From positions 159,128 through 223,127 of the forward strand of contig NZ_JAKQYM010000006.1 in assembly GCF_022662535.1 (NCBI RefSeq): DNA of 64,000 bases, read 5' to 3'. The number at the start of each line of letters is the position of its first letter. Within the stretch, counting starts at the first letter, position 1. Position numbers and translations under genes: made by a program. Below, in pieces: positions 36,325 to 46,093 of the stretch. The notes beneath the pieces were generated by a model, which was not told the origin of the DNA, made no database searches, and worked only from the letters and a program-made list of their open reading frames with translations. The stretch is from Polaribacter marinus (lineage in GTDB: Bacteria > Bacteroidota > Bacteroidia > Flavobacteriales > Flavobacteriaceae).

Positions 36325-36376
36325 CAAAGTCAATTTTTAAACTACTTATAACCAATCAAACTAATTTACTAAACTT

Positions 36377-37843
36377 ATGATTTCACACTTTTTAAACTTA
36401 GAATGGAAACAATTTTTTCGTTCCGCCTCTTTTGGAAAAAGTATTGGGGTAAAAATATTATTAGGCTTTTTTGCCTTGTACTTTATATTAATGTTTGGAA
36501 TTTTAGGTTTTGGAGGCTATTATATATTAAAAGAGCAATTCCCTACTCAAGATCCTTTAATTTTAGTAAACAGTTATTTGCTTTTTGCAATTACCGGCGA
36601 TCTAATTTTTAGATATCTAATGCAAAATTTACCAATAATGAATATTAAACCGTTATTGGTTTTGCCTATAAAAAAGAACAAGATTGTACATTTTATTTTA
36701 GCGAAATCTTCTGTCTCATTTTTTAATATCATGAGCTTGTTTTTTTACATTCCGTTTTCTTTCGTTTTAATAAATGAAGGCTATGCAACTGCAGGTGTTT
36801 TAGGTTGGTTATTCTTAATGATTTTATTAATTCAGTCTGCCAATTTTTTAAATTTCTTAATCAACAAAAACAACATTGCACTGTGGGTTTTAGCGCTAAT
36901 TTTATTGGGTGGCTTTTTAGTACAACGTTATGATGTTTTTAATTTAGCAGGATTTATAGGGCAAGGTTTCTATTTTGTTTATCAAAATCCAATTTATAGT
37001 TTATTAGGTGTTGTTTTATTGGCTGTTTTATACTTCCTAAATTATAAGCAGTTAAAAAATCAGGTGTATTTAGATGAAGCTATTGCTACTAAAGTAAAAG
37101 AAGCAAATGCATCAGATTTATCTTGGACAGAAAAATTAGGAGATGTTGCGCCATTTATAAAAAACGATTTACGCTTAATGTGGAGAAATAAACGTACAAA
37201 ATCTTCTATTTGGATGGTTGCAGTAGGTTTACTATATGGTTTATTCTTTTATCCAAACCCAGTTTATGCAAGTATGGATTTTATGTATGTTTTAGTAGGA
37301 ATTTTTTCAACAGGAACATTCTTAATCAATTTTGGGCAATTTATTCCTGCTTGGGATAGTAGTTATTATAATATGTTAATGAGTCAGAATTTTAAATATG
37401 AACGTTATTTAAAATCAAAATTTACAATTATGAGCATTAGTGTTGTGGCGCTTTTTGTGTTAGGAATTCCTTATGTTTTCTTTGGGTGGAAAGTTTTATT
37501 AGTACATTTTGCTGCTATGATTTATAATGTTGGTATAAATACACACGTAATTTTATACGGAGGAACTTTCAACAGAAAAAAGATAAATTTAGATGAAAAA
37601 GCCGCTTTTAATTTTCAAGGAACAGGAGCTGTACAATGGATAATAGGTTTGCCTTTAATGATTTTACCAATGGGAATGTTCGCATTAATAAACTGGTTAG
37701 TAAGTTTTGAAATTGCAACATTAACTTTGGCAGTTTTAGGTTTTATTGGTATTGCTTTACATAAAAAATTAATGGCAGCCATCACCAAAAAATACATTGC
37801 AAACAAATATGTAATGATTCACGCATTTAAACAAGAAAACTAA
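36377..37843 (+). CDS. ABC-type permease, DUF5687-like
   Basis: The 488-residue protein has about 12 hydrophobic segments and the flavobacterial opening SHFLNLEWKQFFRSASFGKS, which I associate with DUF5687-type membrane proteins paired with ABC ATPases. A central soluble loop (WTEKLGDVAPFIKNDLRLMWRNKRTKSS) resembles the coupling region of ABC-2 exporters. It lies 11 bases before an ABC ATPase gene, so the two probably form one exporter. The substrate is unknown. Confidence 0.8.
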   Translation: MISHFLNLEWKQFFRSASFGKSIGVKILLGFFALYFILMFGILGFGGYYILKEQFPTQDPLILVNSYLLFAITGDLIFRYLMQNLPIMNIKPLLVLPIKKNKIVHFILAKSSVSFFNIMSLFFYIPFSFVLINEGYATAGVLGWLFLMILLIQSANFLNFLINKNNIALWVLALILLGGFLVQRYDVFNLAGFIGQGFYFVYQNPIYSLLGVVLLAVLYFLNYKQLKNQVYLDEAIATKVKEANASDLSWTEKLGDVAPFIKNDLRLMWRNKRTKSSIWMVAVGLLYGLFFYPNPVYASMDFMYVLVGIFSTGTFLINFGQFIPAWDSSYYNMLMSQNFKYERYLKSKFTIMSISVVALFVLGIPYVFFGWKVLLVHFAAMIYNVGINTHVILYGGTFNRKKINLDEKAAFNFQGTGAVQWIIGLPLMILPMGMFALINWLVSFEIATLTLAVLGFIGIALHKKLMAAITKKYIANKYVMIHAFKQEN

Positions 37844-37854
37844 TACACAAAACA

Positions 37855-38550
37855 ATGATACAAACTACGCAACTTTCAAAAAAATACGGAAACGCAGAGG
37901 TATTGCATATAGATTCATTAGAAATACCAACAGGACAAAGTTTTGGTTTAGTAGGTAATAATGGAGCAGGAAAAACAACTTACTTTAATATTTTATTAGA
38001 TTTAATAAGACCAACAACTGGTACTATTACGAATAACAATATTGTGGTAAATACAAGTGAAGACTGGAAAAGTTTTACAGGTTCTTTTATTGATGAATCT
38101 TTTTTAATTGGTTATTTAACAGCTGAAGAATATTTCGAATTTATAGGCGATTTACGCGGCATGAATAAAGCCGATATTGCAAAATTTATTGGTCAATTTG
38201 ATGAGTTTTTTAATGGTGAAATTGTTGGTAAGAAAAAATATTTAAGAGATTTAAGTAAAGGAAATCAGAAAAAAGCAGGTATTGTTGCTGCAATGATGGG
38301 GAATCCACAGGTTGTAATTTTAGACGAACCTTTTGCAAACTTAGATCCTACAACACAAATAAGATTAAAAACTATTATAAAAACCTTAACCGAAAACAGA
38401 GACATTACTGTGCTTATTTCTAGTCACGATCTTACACACGTAACCGAAGTTTGCGAAAGAATTGTTGTTCTAGATAAAGGAAATGTGGTAAAAGATATAG
38501 TTACATCATCAGAAACTTTAAAAGAATTAGAAAGCTATTTTGCAGTATAA
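37855..38550 (+). CDS. ABC transporter ATP-binding protein (ABC-2 exporter type)
   Basis: The 231-residue ATPase has Walker A LVGNNGAGKTTYFN, signature LSKGNQKKAGIVAAMMG (with K in place of the usual second G, as in many ABC-2 ATPases), Walker B VVILDEPFANLDP and the switch His in ISSHDLTHV. Length is that of a single nucleotide-binding domain. It pairs with the upstream permease and closes the PadR operon. Together with the PadR regulator and the HAAS-like proteins this looks like an envelope-stress or drug-responsive exporter. Confidence 0.9.
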   Translation: MIQTTQLSKKYGNAEVLHIDSLEIPTGQSFGLVGNNGAGKTTYFNILLDLIRPTTGTITNNNIVVNTSEDWKSFTGSFIDESFLIGYLTAEEYFEFIGDLRGMNKADIAKFIGQFDEFFNGEIVGKKKYLRDLSKGNQKKAGIVAAMMGNPQVVILDEPFANLDPTTQIRLKTIIKTLTENRDITVLISSHDLTHVTEVCERIVVLDKGNVVKDIVTSSETLKELESYFAV

Positions 38551-38640
38551 CTACTCTATTCTTAATTTATTACTATTTTTACACTCTTATTTATACTATT
38601 TTGTTAAGAAATTAGTTTTAAATAAGAGTTTTTAAATTTT

Positions 38641-40857
38641 ATGAAATACATCAAAAAAACCATTTTTCTTTTAACTGTATTTGCAGTAATTCTTTCTTGT
38701 AGCACAAGAAAAGACACTGTTGTTAGTAGAAATTTCCATGCAATCACTACAAAATATAATGTTCTTTTTAATGGTGAAGAAGCCTTTAAAAAAGGTATAG
38801 AAGAGGTCAATAATAATTATAATGAAGATTGGTTTAAGCAAATACCTATAGAGCCAATAGAGTTTGATGAGGACAAAATTATAATACCAACTATGGGACC
38901 TGGTGCAGGTTTTGGAAGTGATACGAAAGAAGAAGCAAAAGAACTTACCACCTTTGAAAGAGCTGAGGAAAAAGCTGTAAAAGCAATACAGAAACACGGT
39001 ATGAATATTAACGGAATAGAACGGAACAGACAAATAGATGATGCGTATTTATTATTAGGTAAATCTCGTTACTATTCTCAACGTTTTATTCCGGCCATAG
39101 AAGCTTTTAATTATGTTATTGCAAATTACCCAAATGCAAATTTAATTGCAGAAACAAAAATTTGGAGAGCAAAAGCTAATATTAGAATAGACAACGAAGA
39201 AACAGCAATAGAGTCTATGAAATTACTATTGGTAATTAAAGATACTTTAGAGGCCGATTTACCAGATGAAATAAAAGAACAAGCGCATACTGCTATGGCT
39301 ATGGCTTATGTCAAATCAGATAGTTTACAAAAAGCAAAAAAACACCTACATTTAGCAACTAGAACTTTAAAAAACAGAGAACAAGGAGCTAGAAATTTAT
39401 TTGTTTTAGGTCAGATTTATAGCGGTGAAAATAAAAAAGATTCTGCTGTTTATATTTTTAATAAGCTAACAAAATTTAGAAAAGCACCTTATAAATATAA
39501 AATTCATGCAAATATAGAATTGGCAAGAAATTTTTCTAAGGATTCTTCTACTACCACTTTATTAGAAAGAATGCAAAAGCTAATAAAAAACAGAGACAAC
39601 AGACCTTATTTAGATGAGTTATATTATCAAACAGCTGTTTTACACGAAAACAATGATAGTATTAAACTTGCTATAAACAATTATAACAAATCTCTTAGAG
39701 CTAAAAACGGAGGAGACAAACAAAAAACATTTACCTATGAAAATTTAGGAAATCTATATTTTAAAAAGAATGAGTATCTTCTTGCAAGTGCTTTTTATGA
39801 TAGTGTTTTACAAGTATCTAAAGATAGTTTAGATTTAAGAATTAGACGTGTAAAAAGAAAACATAAAAACTTAGCCTCTTTAATTAATTTTGAAAAAATT
39901 GTAACTACTAATGATAGTATTATAAGAATTGCTTCGTTACCTAAAGAAGCTCAAAAAACTTTTTTTGAAACACATATTGAAGCACTTAAAAAAGCAGATA
40001 AAGAAGCAGCACAGTTAAGGTTGAATCAAGCTGCTTTTGGAGGGTCTTTTGGTGTAAATTCTTTGCAATCTAACAACAAAGGAAAATGGTATTTCTACAA
40101 TTCACAATCTTTAAATTTTGGAAAAACAGAGTTTCAAAAAATCTGGGGAGATAGAATTTTAGAAGATGATTGGAGATGGTCTGCCAAATCAAGAAAGAAT
40201 TCTTTAAATACAGATTCTACACAAGTAGTGCAAAAAGATCTACGCTATAATTTAGAATATTATTTAGCAAGTATTCCAACAAAAACAAAAACTTTAGATA
40301 GTTTAAAAACATCAAGAAATGCTGCTTTATATGAATTGGGATTAATTTATAAAGAACAATTTAAAAATCCTGAGTTAGCAATACAGAGACTAGAAAGAGT
40401 GGCCTCTTTAAACCCAGACATAAAATTAGAATTACCAATTAATTGGCACCTCTATCAAATTTATAAGAGTTTAGGAGAAACACAAAAATCAGACAAACAC
40501 AAAAACCTAATTCTTACTAAATATGCAAACACAAAATTTGCACAAGTAATTCTAAATCCAAATAAAAAAATTGAAGAAGACGTTGCTGTAAATGAGGTAG
40601 AAGAAAAATACAAAGAAGTTTATTACTTATTTAAAGAGAATAAATTTAAAGAAACTATTGCTAAAATAGATGAGATAGTTGCAACAATCCCTAATTCAGA
40701 ATTAATCCCTAAATTCGAACTCTTAAAAGCGTATGCTATTGGGAAGTATAAAAACAAACAAGCATATAAAATTGCATTAGAATACGTAGCTGTTAGTTAT
40801 GGAAATACAGAAGAAGGAAAAAAAGCAAAAGAGATTGTAAAACAATTAAGTAAGTAA
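38641..40857 (+). CDS. sprE: type IX secretion/gliding motility TPR lipoprotein SprE (PorW)
   Basis: This 738-residue lipoprotein (lipobox AVILSCSTRK) is built of tetratricopeptide-like helices (for example DDAYLLLGKSRYYSQRFIPAIEAFNYVIANYPNA, then FVLGQIYSGENKKDSAVYIFNKL). The N-terminal sequence RNFHAITTKYNVLFNGEEAFKKGIEE is characteristic of SprE/PorW, needed for protein secretion and gliding in Flavobacterium. It acts at the outer-membrane inner face as part of the type IX machinery. Its presence is a good marker for the lineage. Bactofilin and ATP synthase genes follow. Confidence 0.85.
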   Translation: MKYIKKTIFLLTVFAVILSCSTRKDTVVSRNFHAITTKYNVLFNGEEAFKKGIEEVNNNYNEDWFKQIPIEPIEFDEDKIIIPTMGPGAGFGSDTKEEAKELTTFERAEEKAVKAIQKHGMNINGIERNRQIDDAYLLLGKSRYYSQRFIPAIEAFNYVIANYPNANLIAETKIWRAKANIRIDNEETAIESMKLLLVIKDTLEADLPDEIKEQAHTAMAMAYVKSDSLQKAKKHLHLATRTLKNREQGARNLFVLGQIYSGENKKDSAVYIFNKLTKFRKAPYKYKIHANIELARNFSKDSSTTTLLERMQKLIKNRDNRPYLDELYYQTAVLHENNDSIKLAINNYNKSLRAKNGGDKQKTFTYENLGNLYFKKNEYLLASAFYDSVLQVSKDSLDLRIRRVKRKHKNLASLINFEKIVTTNDSIIRIASLPKEAQKTFFETHIEALKKADKEAAQLRLNQAAFGGSFGVNSLQSNNKGKWYFYNSQSLNFGKTEFQKIWGDRILEDDWRWSAKSRKNSLNTDSTQVVQKDLRYNLEYYLASIPTKTKTLDSLKTSRNAALYELGLIYKEQFKNPELAIQRLERVASLNPDIKLELPINWHLYQIYKSLGETQKSDKHKNLILTKYANTKFAQVILNPNKKIEEDVAVNEVEEKYKEVYYLFKENKFKETIAKIDEIVATIPNSELIPKFELLKAYAIGKYKNKQAYKIALEYVAVSYGNTEEGKKAKEIVKQLSK

Positions 40858-40861
40858 TAAA

Positions 40862-41275
40862 ATGTTTGGTAGTAAAGACAAGAAGGTAGAAAAAAACAAG
40901 ATTATGGAAAGAAACGTAATTGCAAAAAACACAGTCATTGTTGGTGATATTAAATCTGAAGGGGATTTTAGAATTGATGGAACTTTAGAAGGAACTTTAA
41001 AAACAAATGGTCGCGTAATTATTGGTGCCGAAGGTTTTATAAAAGGAAATATAGAGGCAGCAAACGCAGATATAGAAGGTAAGTTTTCTGGTCAAATGTT
41101 AGTTACTAAAACGCTGACGGTAAAAGCTTCTGCTCATATTTCTGGTGATGTTACTATTGGAAAATTATCTGTAGAACCAGGAGCAACATTTAATGCTACT
41201 TGCTCAATGAAAGGAGCCATTAAGGAACTTAACCAAAAAAATGAACAACAAAAAGCCTCAGAAAAAACCGCTTAA
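40862..41275 (+). CDS. bactofilin (polymer-forming cytoskeletal protein)
   Basis: The 137-residue protein has the bactofilin right-handed beta-helix core: KNTVIVGDIKSEGDFRIDGTLEGTLKTNGRVIIGAEGFIKGNIEAANADIEGKF..., with repeated glycines. Short disordered ends flank it. Bactofilins polymerise without nucleotides into filaments that shape the cell or position proteins. It begins 4 bases after sprE and overlaps the next gene by 35 bases, so the group is translationally linked. Confidence 0.93.
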   Translation: MFGSKDKKVEKNKIMERNVIAKNTVIVGDIKSEGDFRIDGTLEGTLKTNGRVIIGAEGFIKGNIEAANADIEGKFSGQMLVTKTLTVKASAHISGDVTIGKLSVEPGATFNATCSMKGAIKELNQKNEQQKASEKTA

Positions 41276-41459
41276 TAAAGCATTACAACTCTCTGGTGCA
41301 GGATTGCAAATGGGCCTAACAATTTATTTAGGCTTTTTGTTAGGAGAATGGCTCGACAAAAAATTTGAAACCTCTTTTTTAACCCAAACAATTACCTTAT
41401 TCGCTATTTTTTTAGCAATGTACTCACTAATTAAACAAGCCAATAAAATTAATGATTAG
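41241..41459 (+). CDS. AtpZ/AtpI-like small membrane protein
   Basis: The 72-residue protein has two membrane helices (GAGLQMGLTIYLGFLLGEWLDKK and TLFAIFLAMYSLI) and the pattern of AtpZ/AtpI-type proteins, which assist ATP synthase c-ring assembly or ion supply. Its start lies 35 bases inside the bactofilin gene in another frame and its end overlaps the next gene by 8 bases. Its position upstream of atpB agrees with this call. Confidence 0.85.
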   Translation: MNNKKPQKKPLNKALQLSGAGLQMGLTIYLGFLLGEWLDKKFETSFLTQTITLFAIFLAMYSLIKQANKIND

Positions 41460-41841
41460 AAGTATTTTTTTTTGTTCTTTGACGTTTTTTACGTTGTTTT
41501 TTATTAGTTTTTATTTACATGAAAGTTACATAGAAAAACAAGCTGTAATCTTACCTTTTTCATTAAAAAAAGTCTACTTATTTCACTTGGGGTTTTCGTT
41601 GTTGATTTGTATAAATTTTCAACTATTTTCAACTGTTGATAAAATCTTTGAACAACTTGGTTTTATCTATTTAGGAACTCTCTTTTTTAAAATTATTCTT
41701 TTTTGCGCAATCTTTTACCAACCTCTCTTTACAGAAGAAAGCTTGTCTCAAATGTCTCAAATATCGCTATTCATTCCTATGATACTTTTTTTATTAACAG
41801 AGACTTTTTTTGTAGCCAGAATACTGAATCAAAAGGAATAA
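41452..41841 (+). CDS. small membrane protein upstream of atpB (DUF6168-like)
   Basis: The 129-residue protein has four hydrophobic segments and no other motif. Flavobacteria often have such a membrane protein between the AtpZ-like gene and atpB, where an AtpR- or AtpI-type helper would be. I suggest an assembly role from position only. It overlaps the previous gene by 8 bases, and the atp promoter lies 22 bases beyond its stop. Confidence 0.72.
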   Translation: MIRSIFFCSLTFFTLFFISFYLHESYIEKQAVILPFSLKKVYLFHLGFSLLICINFQLFSTVDKIFEQLGFIYLGTLFFKIILFCAIFYQPLFTEESLSQMSQISLFIPMILFLLTETFFVARILNQKE

Positions 41842-41863
41842 ATAAAAATACCTTAAAAAAGGG

Positions 41864-41893
41864 TTTGAAGTTATGAATTATTATGTACCTTTG
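41864..41893 (+). promoter_or_regulatory. strong consensus promoter of the atp operon
   Basis: TTTG (41864-41867) and TACCTTTG (41886-41893), separated by 18 bases, match the Bacteroidota -33/-7 consensus very well. The start of transcription should be near 41900, about 22 nt before the atpB ATG. It separates the operon from the sprE-bactofilin group. Confidence 0.82.
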
Positions 41894-41921
41894 CGCCGAA
41901 TTTAGAAAGCGTATTTTTACA

Positions 41922-43055
41922 ATGAAGATTGCACAAAAAACAATCAAATTTCTTACAATAGCACTCATAGCGGTTTTTACGGCTAATGGTTTTGCTTCTG
42001 GTACAGACAAAAAACACGACGACCAAAATGATGGCGGACGTGTAAATACGAAAAGTGAAGTAGATGCTTATATCTTACATCACATCAAAGATTCTCATGA
42101 TTTCTCTTTTTGGTCATATACAAATGATGCAGGTGAAAGAAAACATGTTGGTTTTTCTTTGCCAATCATCATTTGGACAAGTGAAGGTTTGGTGACTTTT
42201 ATGTCATCAGAGTTTCATCATAATGATGACGGACACGTAATCGTAGAAAAGAAAGGGTTAAAATTCGCAAAAATTCATTCAAAGATTTTTGAATTAGAAA
42301 AAGGAGCTGCAACAGTTTCTTTTGATAAAGATCATCATGCAACAAACGCACACAAAGTATTAGATTTTTCTATTACTAAAAGTGTTGTAGGAATTTTACT
42401 TATAGGTTTCTTGTTGTTGTTTTGGTTTTCTAGATTGGCAAAACAATATAAAACAAAACAAGTGCCAACAGGTTTTGCTAGAGTTTTAGAACCTTTAGTT
42501 TTATATGTGCGAGATGAAATTGCAAGACCAAATATTGGTGATAAACACTATAGAAAATTTACAGGATATTTATTAACGGTGTTTTTCTTTATTTGGGTTT
42601 TAAATTTAGTAGGGTTAACTCCTTTAGGATTTAACGTTACTGGTCAATTAGCAGTAACAGCTTGTTTGGCTATCTTTACATTAGTAATTTATACAGTAAG
42701 TGGAAATAAGGACTATTGGATGCACATGTTGTGGATGCCGGGTGTTCCTGTTTTAATTAGACCAGTTTTAGCAATTATAGAATTAGCTGGAGCATTAATA
42801 ATTAAACCATTTTCATTATTAGTACGTTTGTTCGCAAACATATCAGCAGGTCATATTGTGGTAATGAGTTTAATAGCAATTATGTTTACACTTAAAGAAT
42901 CTTTAGGGGTTGTTGGAGCAACAGGGTTGTCGTTAGTATTATCATTTTTTATAACATTAATTGAGGTCTTAGTAGCTTTTTTACAAGCGTATATCTTTAC
43001 AATGCTTTCGGCATTATTTATTGGTATGGCAGTAGCAGAGCCTGAGCATCATTAA
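41922..43055 (+). CDS. atpB: ATP synthase F0 subunit a
   Basis: I use ATG 41922 (377 residues); an earlier ATG would place the leader before the transcription start. The protein begins with a signal-peptide-like segment (KFLTIALIAVFTANGFASG), followed by a long His/Asp-rich region of about 110 residues, as in other Bacteroidota a-subunits, and the membrane part follows. The essential Arg is in KPFSLLVRLFANISAGHIV, and the C-terminal helices contain LVAFLQAYIFTMLSALFIG. It forms the proton half-channels beside the c-ring. Confidence 0.94.
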   Translation: MKIAQKTIKFLTIALIAVFTANGFASGTDKKHDDQNDGGRVNTKSEVDAYILHHIKDSHDFSFWSYTNDAGERKHVGFSLPIIIWTSEGLVTFMSSEFHHNDDGHVIVEKKGLKFAKIHSKIFELEKGAATVSFDKDHHATNAHKVLDFSITKSVVGILLIGFLLLFWFSRLAKQYKTKQVPTGFARVLEPLVLYVRDEIARPNIGDKHYRKFTGYLLTVFFFIWVLNLVGLTPLGFNVTGQLAVTACLAIFTLVIYTVSGNKDYWMHMLWMPGVPVLIRPVLAIIELAGALIIKPFSLLVRLFANISAGHIVVMSLIAIMFTLKESLGVVGATGLSLVLSFFITLIEVLVAFLQAYIFTMLSALFIGMAVAEPEHH

Positions 43056-43070
43056 TACAAATTTGTTTAA

Positions 43071-43280
<210 letters not shown>

Positions 43281-43297
43281 TCCAGACAAAAACAAGA

Positions 43298-43333
43298 AAT
43301 AGCGTTCTGTAACGGTTGGTTACAGAACCTATT
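43298..43333 (+). terminator. stable hairpin between atpE and atpF
   Basis: GTTCTGTAAC (43304-43313) and GTTACAGAAC (43319-43328) pair perfectly around GGTTG, and AATAG/CTATT extend the stem beyond one bulged C. A short T-run (TATTTTT) follows. It could be a partial terminator or a 3' stabiliser that leaves more atpE mRNA, as needed for the multicopy c-ring. Confidence 0.6.
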
Positions 43334-43379
43334 TTTAAAATTAAACAAAAAAAAACAAAAAAAATAATTAGTTTATAGA

Positions 43380-43880
43380 ATGGAAACTTTATTAAACGAT
43401 TTTTCACCAGGGTTATTTGTAGTATCAACAATCTTACTATTAGCATTAATTGCTTTAATGGTGAAATTTGCTTGGAAACCAATTTTAAACTCTTTAGAAG
43501 AAAGAGAATCTGGAATAGAAAATGCATTGGCATCAGCAGAAAATGCTCGTAAAGAAATGCAAAACCTTCAAGCAGATAACGAAAGATTAGTAAAAGAAGC
43601 AAGAGCAGAAAGAGATGCAATGATGAAAGAAGCAAGAGATATTAGAGATAATATGATTGCAGAAGCAAAAGAAGATGCAAAAGAAGTAACTTCAGCACTT
43701 ATCGAAAAAGCACAAGCTTCTATTCAACAAGAAAAACAAGCAGCTTTAGCAGAAATAAAGAAAAACGTTGCCGAATTATCTATTGGTATCGCAGAATCAG
43801 TAATTAAAAAAGAATTATCTAATAAGAAAGATCAACTAGAATTAGTTGAAGGGCTCTTAAAAGATGTTACTTTAAACTAA
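43380..43880 (+). CDS. atpF: ATP synthase F0 subunit b
   Basis: The 166-residue protein has one N-terminal membrane helix (GLFVVSTILLLALIALMVKFAW) and then a long charged helix (ERLVKEARAERDAMMKEARDIRDN) that dimerises as the peripheral stalk. Length is normal. It lies 100 bases after atpE, across the hairpin, and 8 bases before atpH. Confidence 0.95.
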   Translation: METLLNDFSPGLFVVSTILLLALIALMVKFAWKPILNSLEERESGIENALASAENARKEMQNLQADNERLVKEARAERDAMMKEARDIRDNMIAEAKEDAKEVTSALIEKAQASIQQEKQAALAEIKKNVAELSIGIAESVIKKELSNKKDQLELVEGLLKDVTLN

Positions 43881-43887
43881 ATTAAGC

Positions 43888-44445
43888 ATGAAAGACGCAA
43901 GAGCAGCATTACGTTATGCAAAAGCAATCTTAAACCTTGCTAAAGATTCTAAAGAAGAAGCTGCGGTAAATGATGATATGCTATTTATTGCTACTACCAT
44001 TTCTGAAAATGATGAATTTGAAGTAATGTTAAGAAGCCCTATTGTAAAATCTTCTGATAAAATAAACGTTTTAAACGCTATATTTGAAGGAAAGATAAAC
44101 AATATTTCTCTTGGCTTATTTCACTTATTAGAAAGTAATAAAAGAATCGCTATGCTAGGTTCTATTGCAAAACAATATGCAATAATCTATGCTTTTGATA
44201 ATCACATGCAAGAAGCTAAAGTTACAACAGCTGTTCCTTTAACTGAAGAAGTGGAAAAAGCCGTTTTAGCTAAAATTATAGCGCTTACAGGAGAAAAAGC
44301 AAATTTAGTAAACGTTGTAAATGAATCTATTTTAGGAGGATTTATATTACGTGTAGGAGATGTGCAATATGATGCAAGTATCTCTAATTATTTAAACGAA
44401 TTGAAAAAGGAATTTGACAATAGTCATTACATTCCAAAAATTTAA
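43888..44445 (+). CDS. atpH: ATP synthase F1 subunit delta
   Basis: The 185-residue protein is the OSCP/delta subunit that links the peripheral stalk to the top of F1. It starts ARAALRYAKAILNLAKD and ends with the OSCP signature region VNESILGGFILRVGDVQYDASISNYLNELK. Length and gene order (atpF, atpH, atpA) are as expected. Confidence 0.95.
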   Translation: MKDARAALRYAKAILNLAKDSKEEAAVNDDMLFIATTISENDEFEVMLRSPIVKSSDKINVLNAIFEGKINNISLGLFHLLESNKRIAMLGSIAKQYAIIYAFDNHMQEAKVTTAVPLTEEVEKAVLAKIIALTGEKANLVNVVNESILGGFILRVGDVQYDASISNYLNELKKEFDNSHYIPKI

Positions 44446-44466
44446 TAATACATCAAATTATAAAAG

Positions 44467-46044
44467 ATGGCAAGTATTAAACCAGCTGAAGTATCAGCAA
44501 TTTTAAAACAACAGTTAACAAATTTTGAAGCGAAAGCTACATTAAATGAAGTAGGAACTGTTTTACAAGTAGGAGATGGTATTGCTCGTGTTTACGGTCT
44601 TTCTAATGTTCAATATGGTGAGTTGGTAGAATTCGAAAACGGATTGGAAGGTATCGTATTAAACTTAGAAGAAGATAATGCAGGTGTTGTATTATTAGGT
44701 GCTTCTACTTCAATTAAAGAAGGTTCTACGGTAAAACGTACAGAACGTATTGCTTCTTTAAGAGCAGGAGAAGGAATTGTAGGAAGAGTTGTCGATACTT
44801 TAGGAAACCCAATTGATGGTAAAGGACCAATTACAGGTACAACTTACGAAATGCCTTTAGAACGTAGAGCTCCTGGAGTTATTTTTAGAGAACCAGTTAC
44901 AGAACCTTTACAAACGGGTATTAAATCTATTGATGCAATGATTCCGGTTGGTAGAGGTCAACGTGAGTTAATTATTGGAGACCGTCAAACTGGTAAATCT
45001 ACAGTTGCTATTGATACGATTTTAAATCAAAAAGAATTTTTCGATGCTGGTGAACCAGTATTTTGTATATACGTTGCTATTGGTCAAAAAGCTTCTACTG
45101 TTGCAGCAATTGCAAACATGTTAGAAGAAAAAGGCGCAATGGCTTATACTACTATTGTTGCTGCAAACGCATCAGACCCTGCAGCAATGCAAGTTTATGC
45201 ACCATTTGCTGGAGCTGCAATTGGAGAGTTTTTTAGAGATACTGGTAGACCAGCTTTAATTGTTTTTGATGATTTATCTAAACAAGCAGTTGCATACCGT
45301 GAGATTTCTTTATTATTAAGAAGACCTCCAGGACGTGAGGCATATCCTGGTGATGTATTTTACTTACACTCAAGATTATTAGAACGTGCTGCAAAAGTTA
45401 TTAATGATGACAAAATTGCAAGTGAAATGAACGATTTACCAGATTCTTTAAAAGGAATTGTAAAAGGTGGAGGTTCTTTAACTGCATTGCCAATTATTGA
45501 AACACAAGCAGGAGACGTTTCAGCATATATTCCAACAAACGTAATTTCGATTACAGATGGACAAATTTTCTTAGATGGAGATTTATTTAACTCTGGTGTT
45601 CGTCCAGCAATTAACGTAGGTATCTCTGTATCTCGTGTTGGTGGTAACGCTCAGATTAAATCAATGAAAAAAGTATCTGGTACTTTAAAGTTAGATCAAG
45701 CTCAGTATCGTGAATTAGAAGCGTTTGCTAAATTTGGTTCAGATTTAGATGCAGCTACAATGAACGTGATTTCTAAAGGACAACGTAATGTTGAAATTTT
45801 GAAACAAGCTCAAAACGATCCTTACCCAGTAGAAGATCAGATAGCAATTATTTATGCAGGTTCTAAAAACTTGTTAAAAAGTGTTCCTGTAAATCAAGTA
45901 AGAAAATTCGAAAGAGATTATATCGATTACTTAAACGCAAAACATAGAGATACTTTAGATATTTTAAAGTCTGGTAAATTAACACCAGAAGTTACAGCTA
46001 CATTAGAAGCAGCTGCAGAAGAAATCTCAAAACATTTTGCTTAA
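44467..46044 (+). CDS. atpA: ATP synthase F1 subunit alpha
   Basis: The 525-residue non-catalytic nucleotide-binding subunit has the P-loop [14 protein letters not shown], the segment [47 protein letters not shown], and the arginine-finger region [20 protein letters not shown]. Length is normal. A palindromic repeat separates it from atpG. Confidence 0.97.
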   Translation: MASIKPAEVSAILKQQLTNFEAKATLNEVGTVLQVGDGIARVYGLSNVQYGELVEFENGLEGIVLNLEEDNAGVVLLGASTSIKEGSTVKRTERIASLRAGEGIVGRVVDTLGNPIDGKGPITGTTYEMPLERRAPGVIFREPVTEPLQTGIKSIDAMIPVGRGQRELIIGDRQTGKSTVAIDTILNQKEFFDAGEPVFCIYVAIGQKASTVAAIANMLEEKGAMAYTTIVAANASDPAAMQVYAPFAGAAIGEFFRDTGRPALIVFDDLSKQAVAYREISLLLRRPPGREAYPGDVFYLHSRLLERAAKVINDDKIASEMNDLPDSLKGIVKGGGSLTALPIIETQAGDVSAYIPTNVISITDGQIFLDGDLFNSGVRPAINVGISVSRVGGNAQIKSMKKVSGTLKLDQAQYRELEAFAKFGSDLDAATMNVISKGQRNVEILKQAQNDPYPVEDQIAIIYAGSKNLLKSVPVNQVRKFERDYIDYLNAKHRDTLDILKSGKLTPEVTATLEAAAEEISKHFA

Positions 46045-46052
46045 AAAATAGT

Positions 46053-46080
46053 TGTCATTCCCACGTAAGTAGGAATAACA
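46053..46080. repeat. ATTCCC-type palindromic repeat inside the atp operon
   Basis: TGTCATTCCCAC and GTAGGAATAACA form an imperfect inverted repeat around GTAA, between the atpA stop and the atpG start. The same kind of element is at 59627-59644 and, more degraded, at 33773-33794. Confidence 0.62.
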
Positions 46081-46093
46081 AAACACCAATAGA

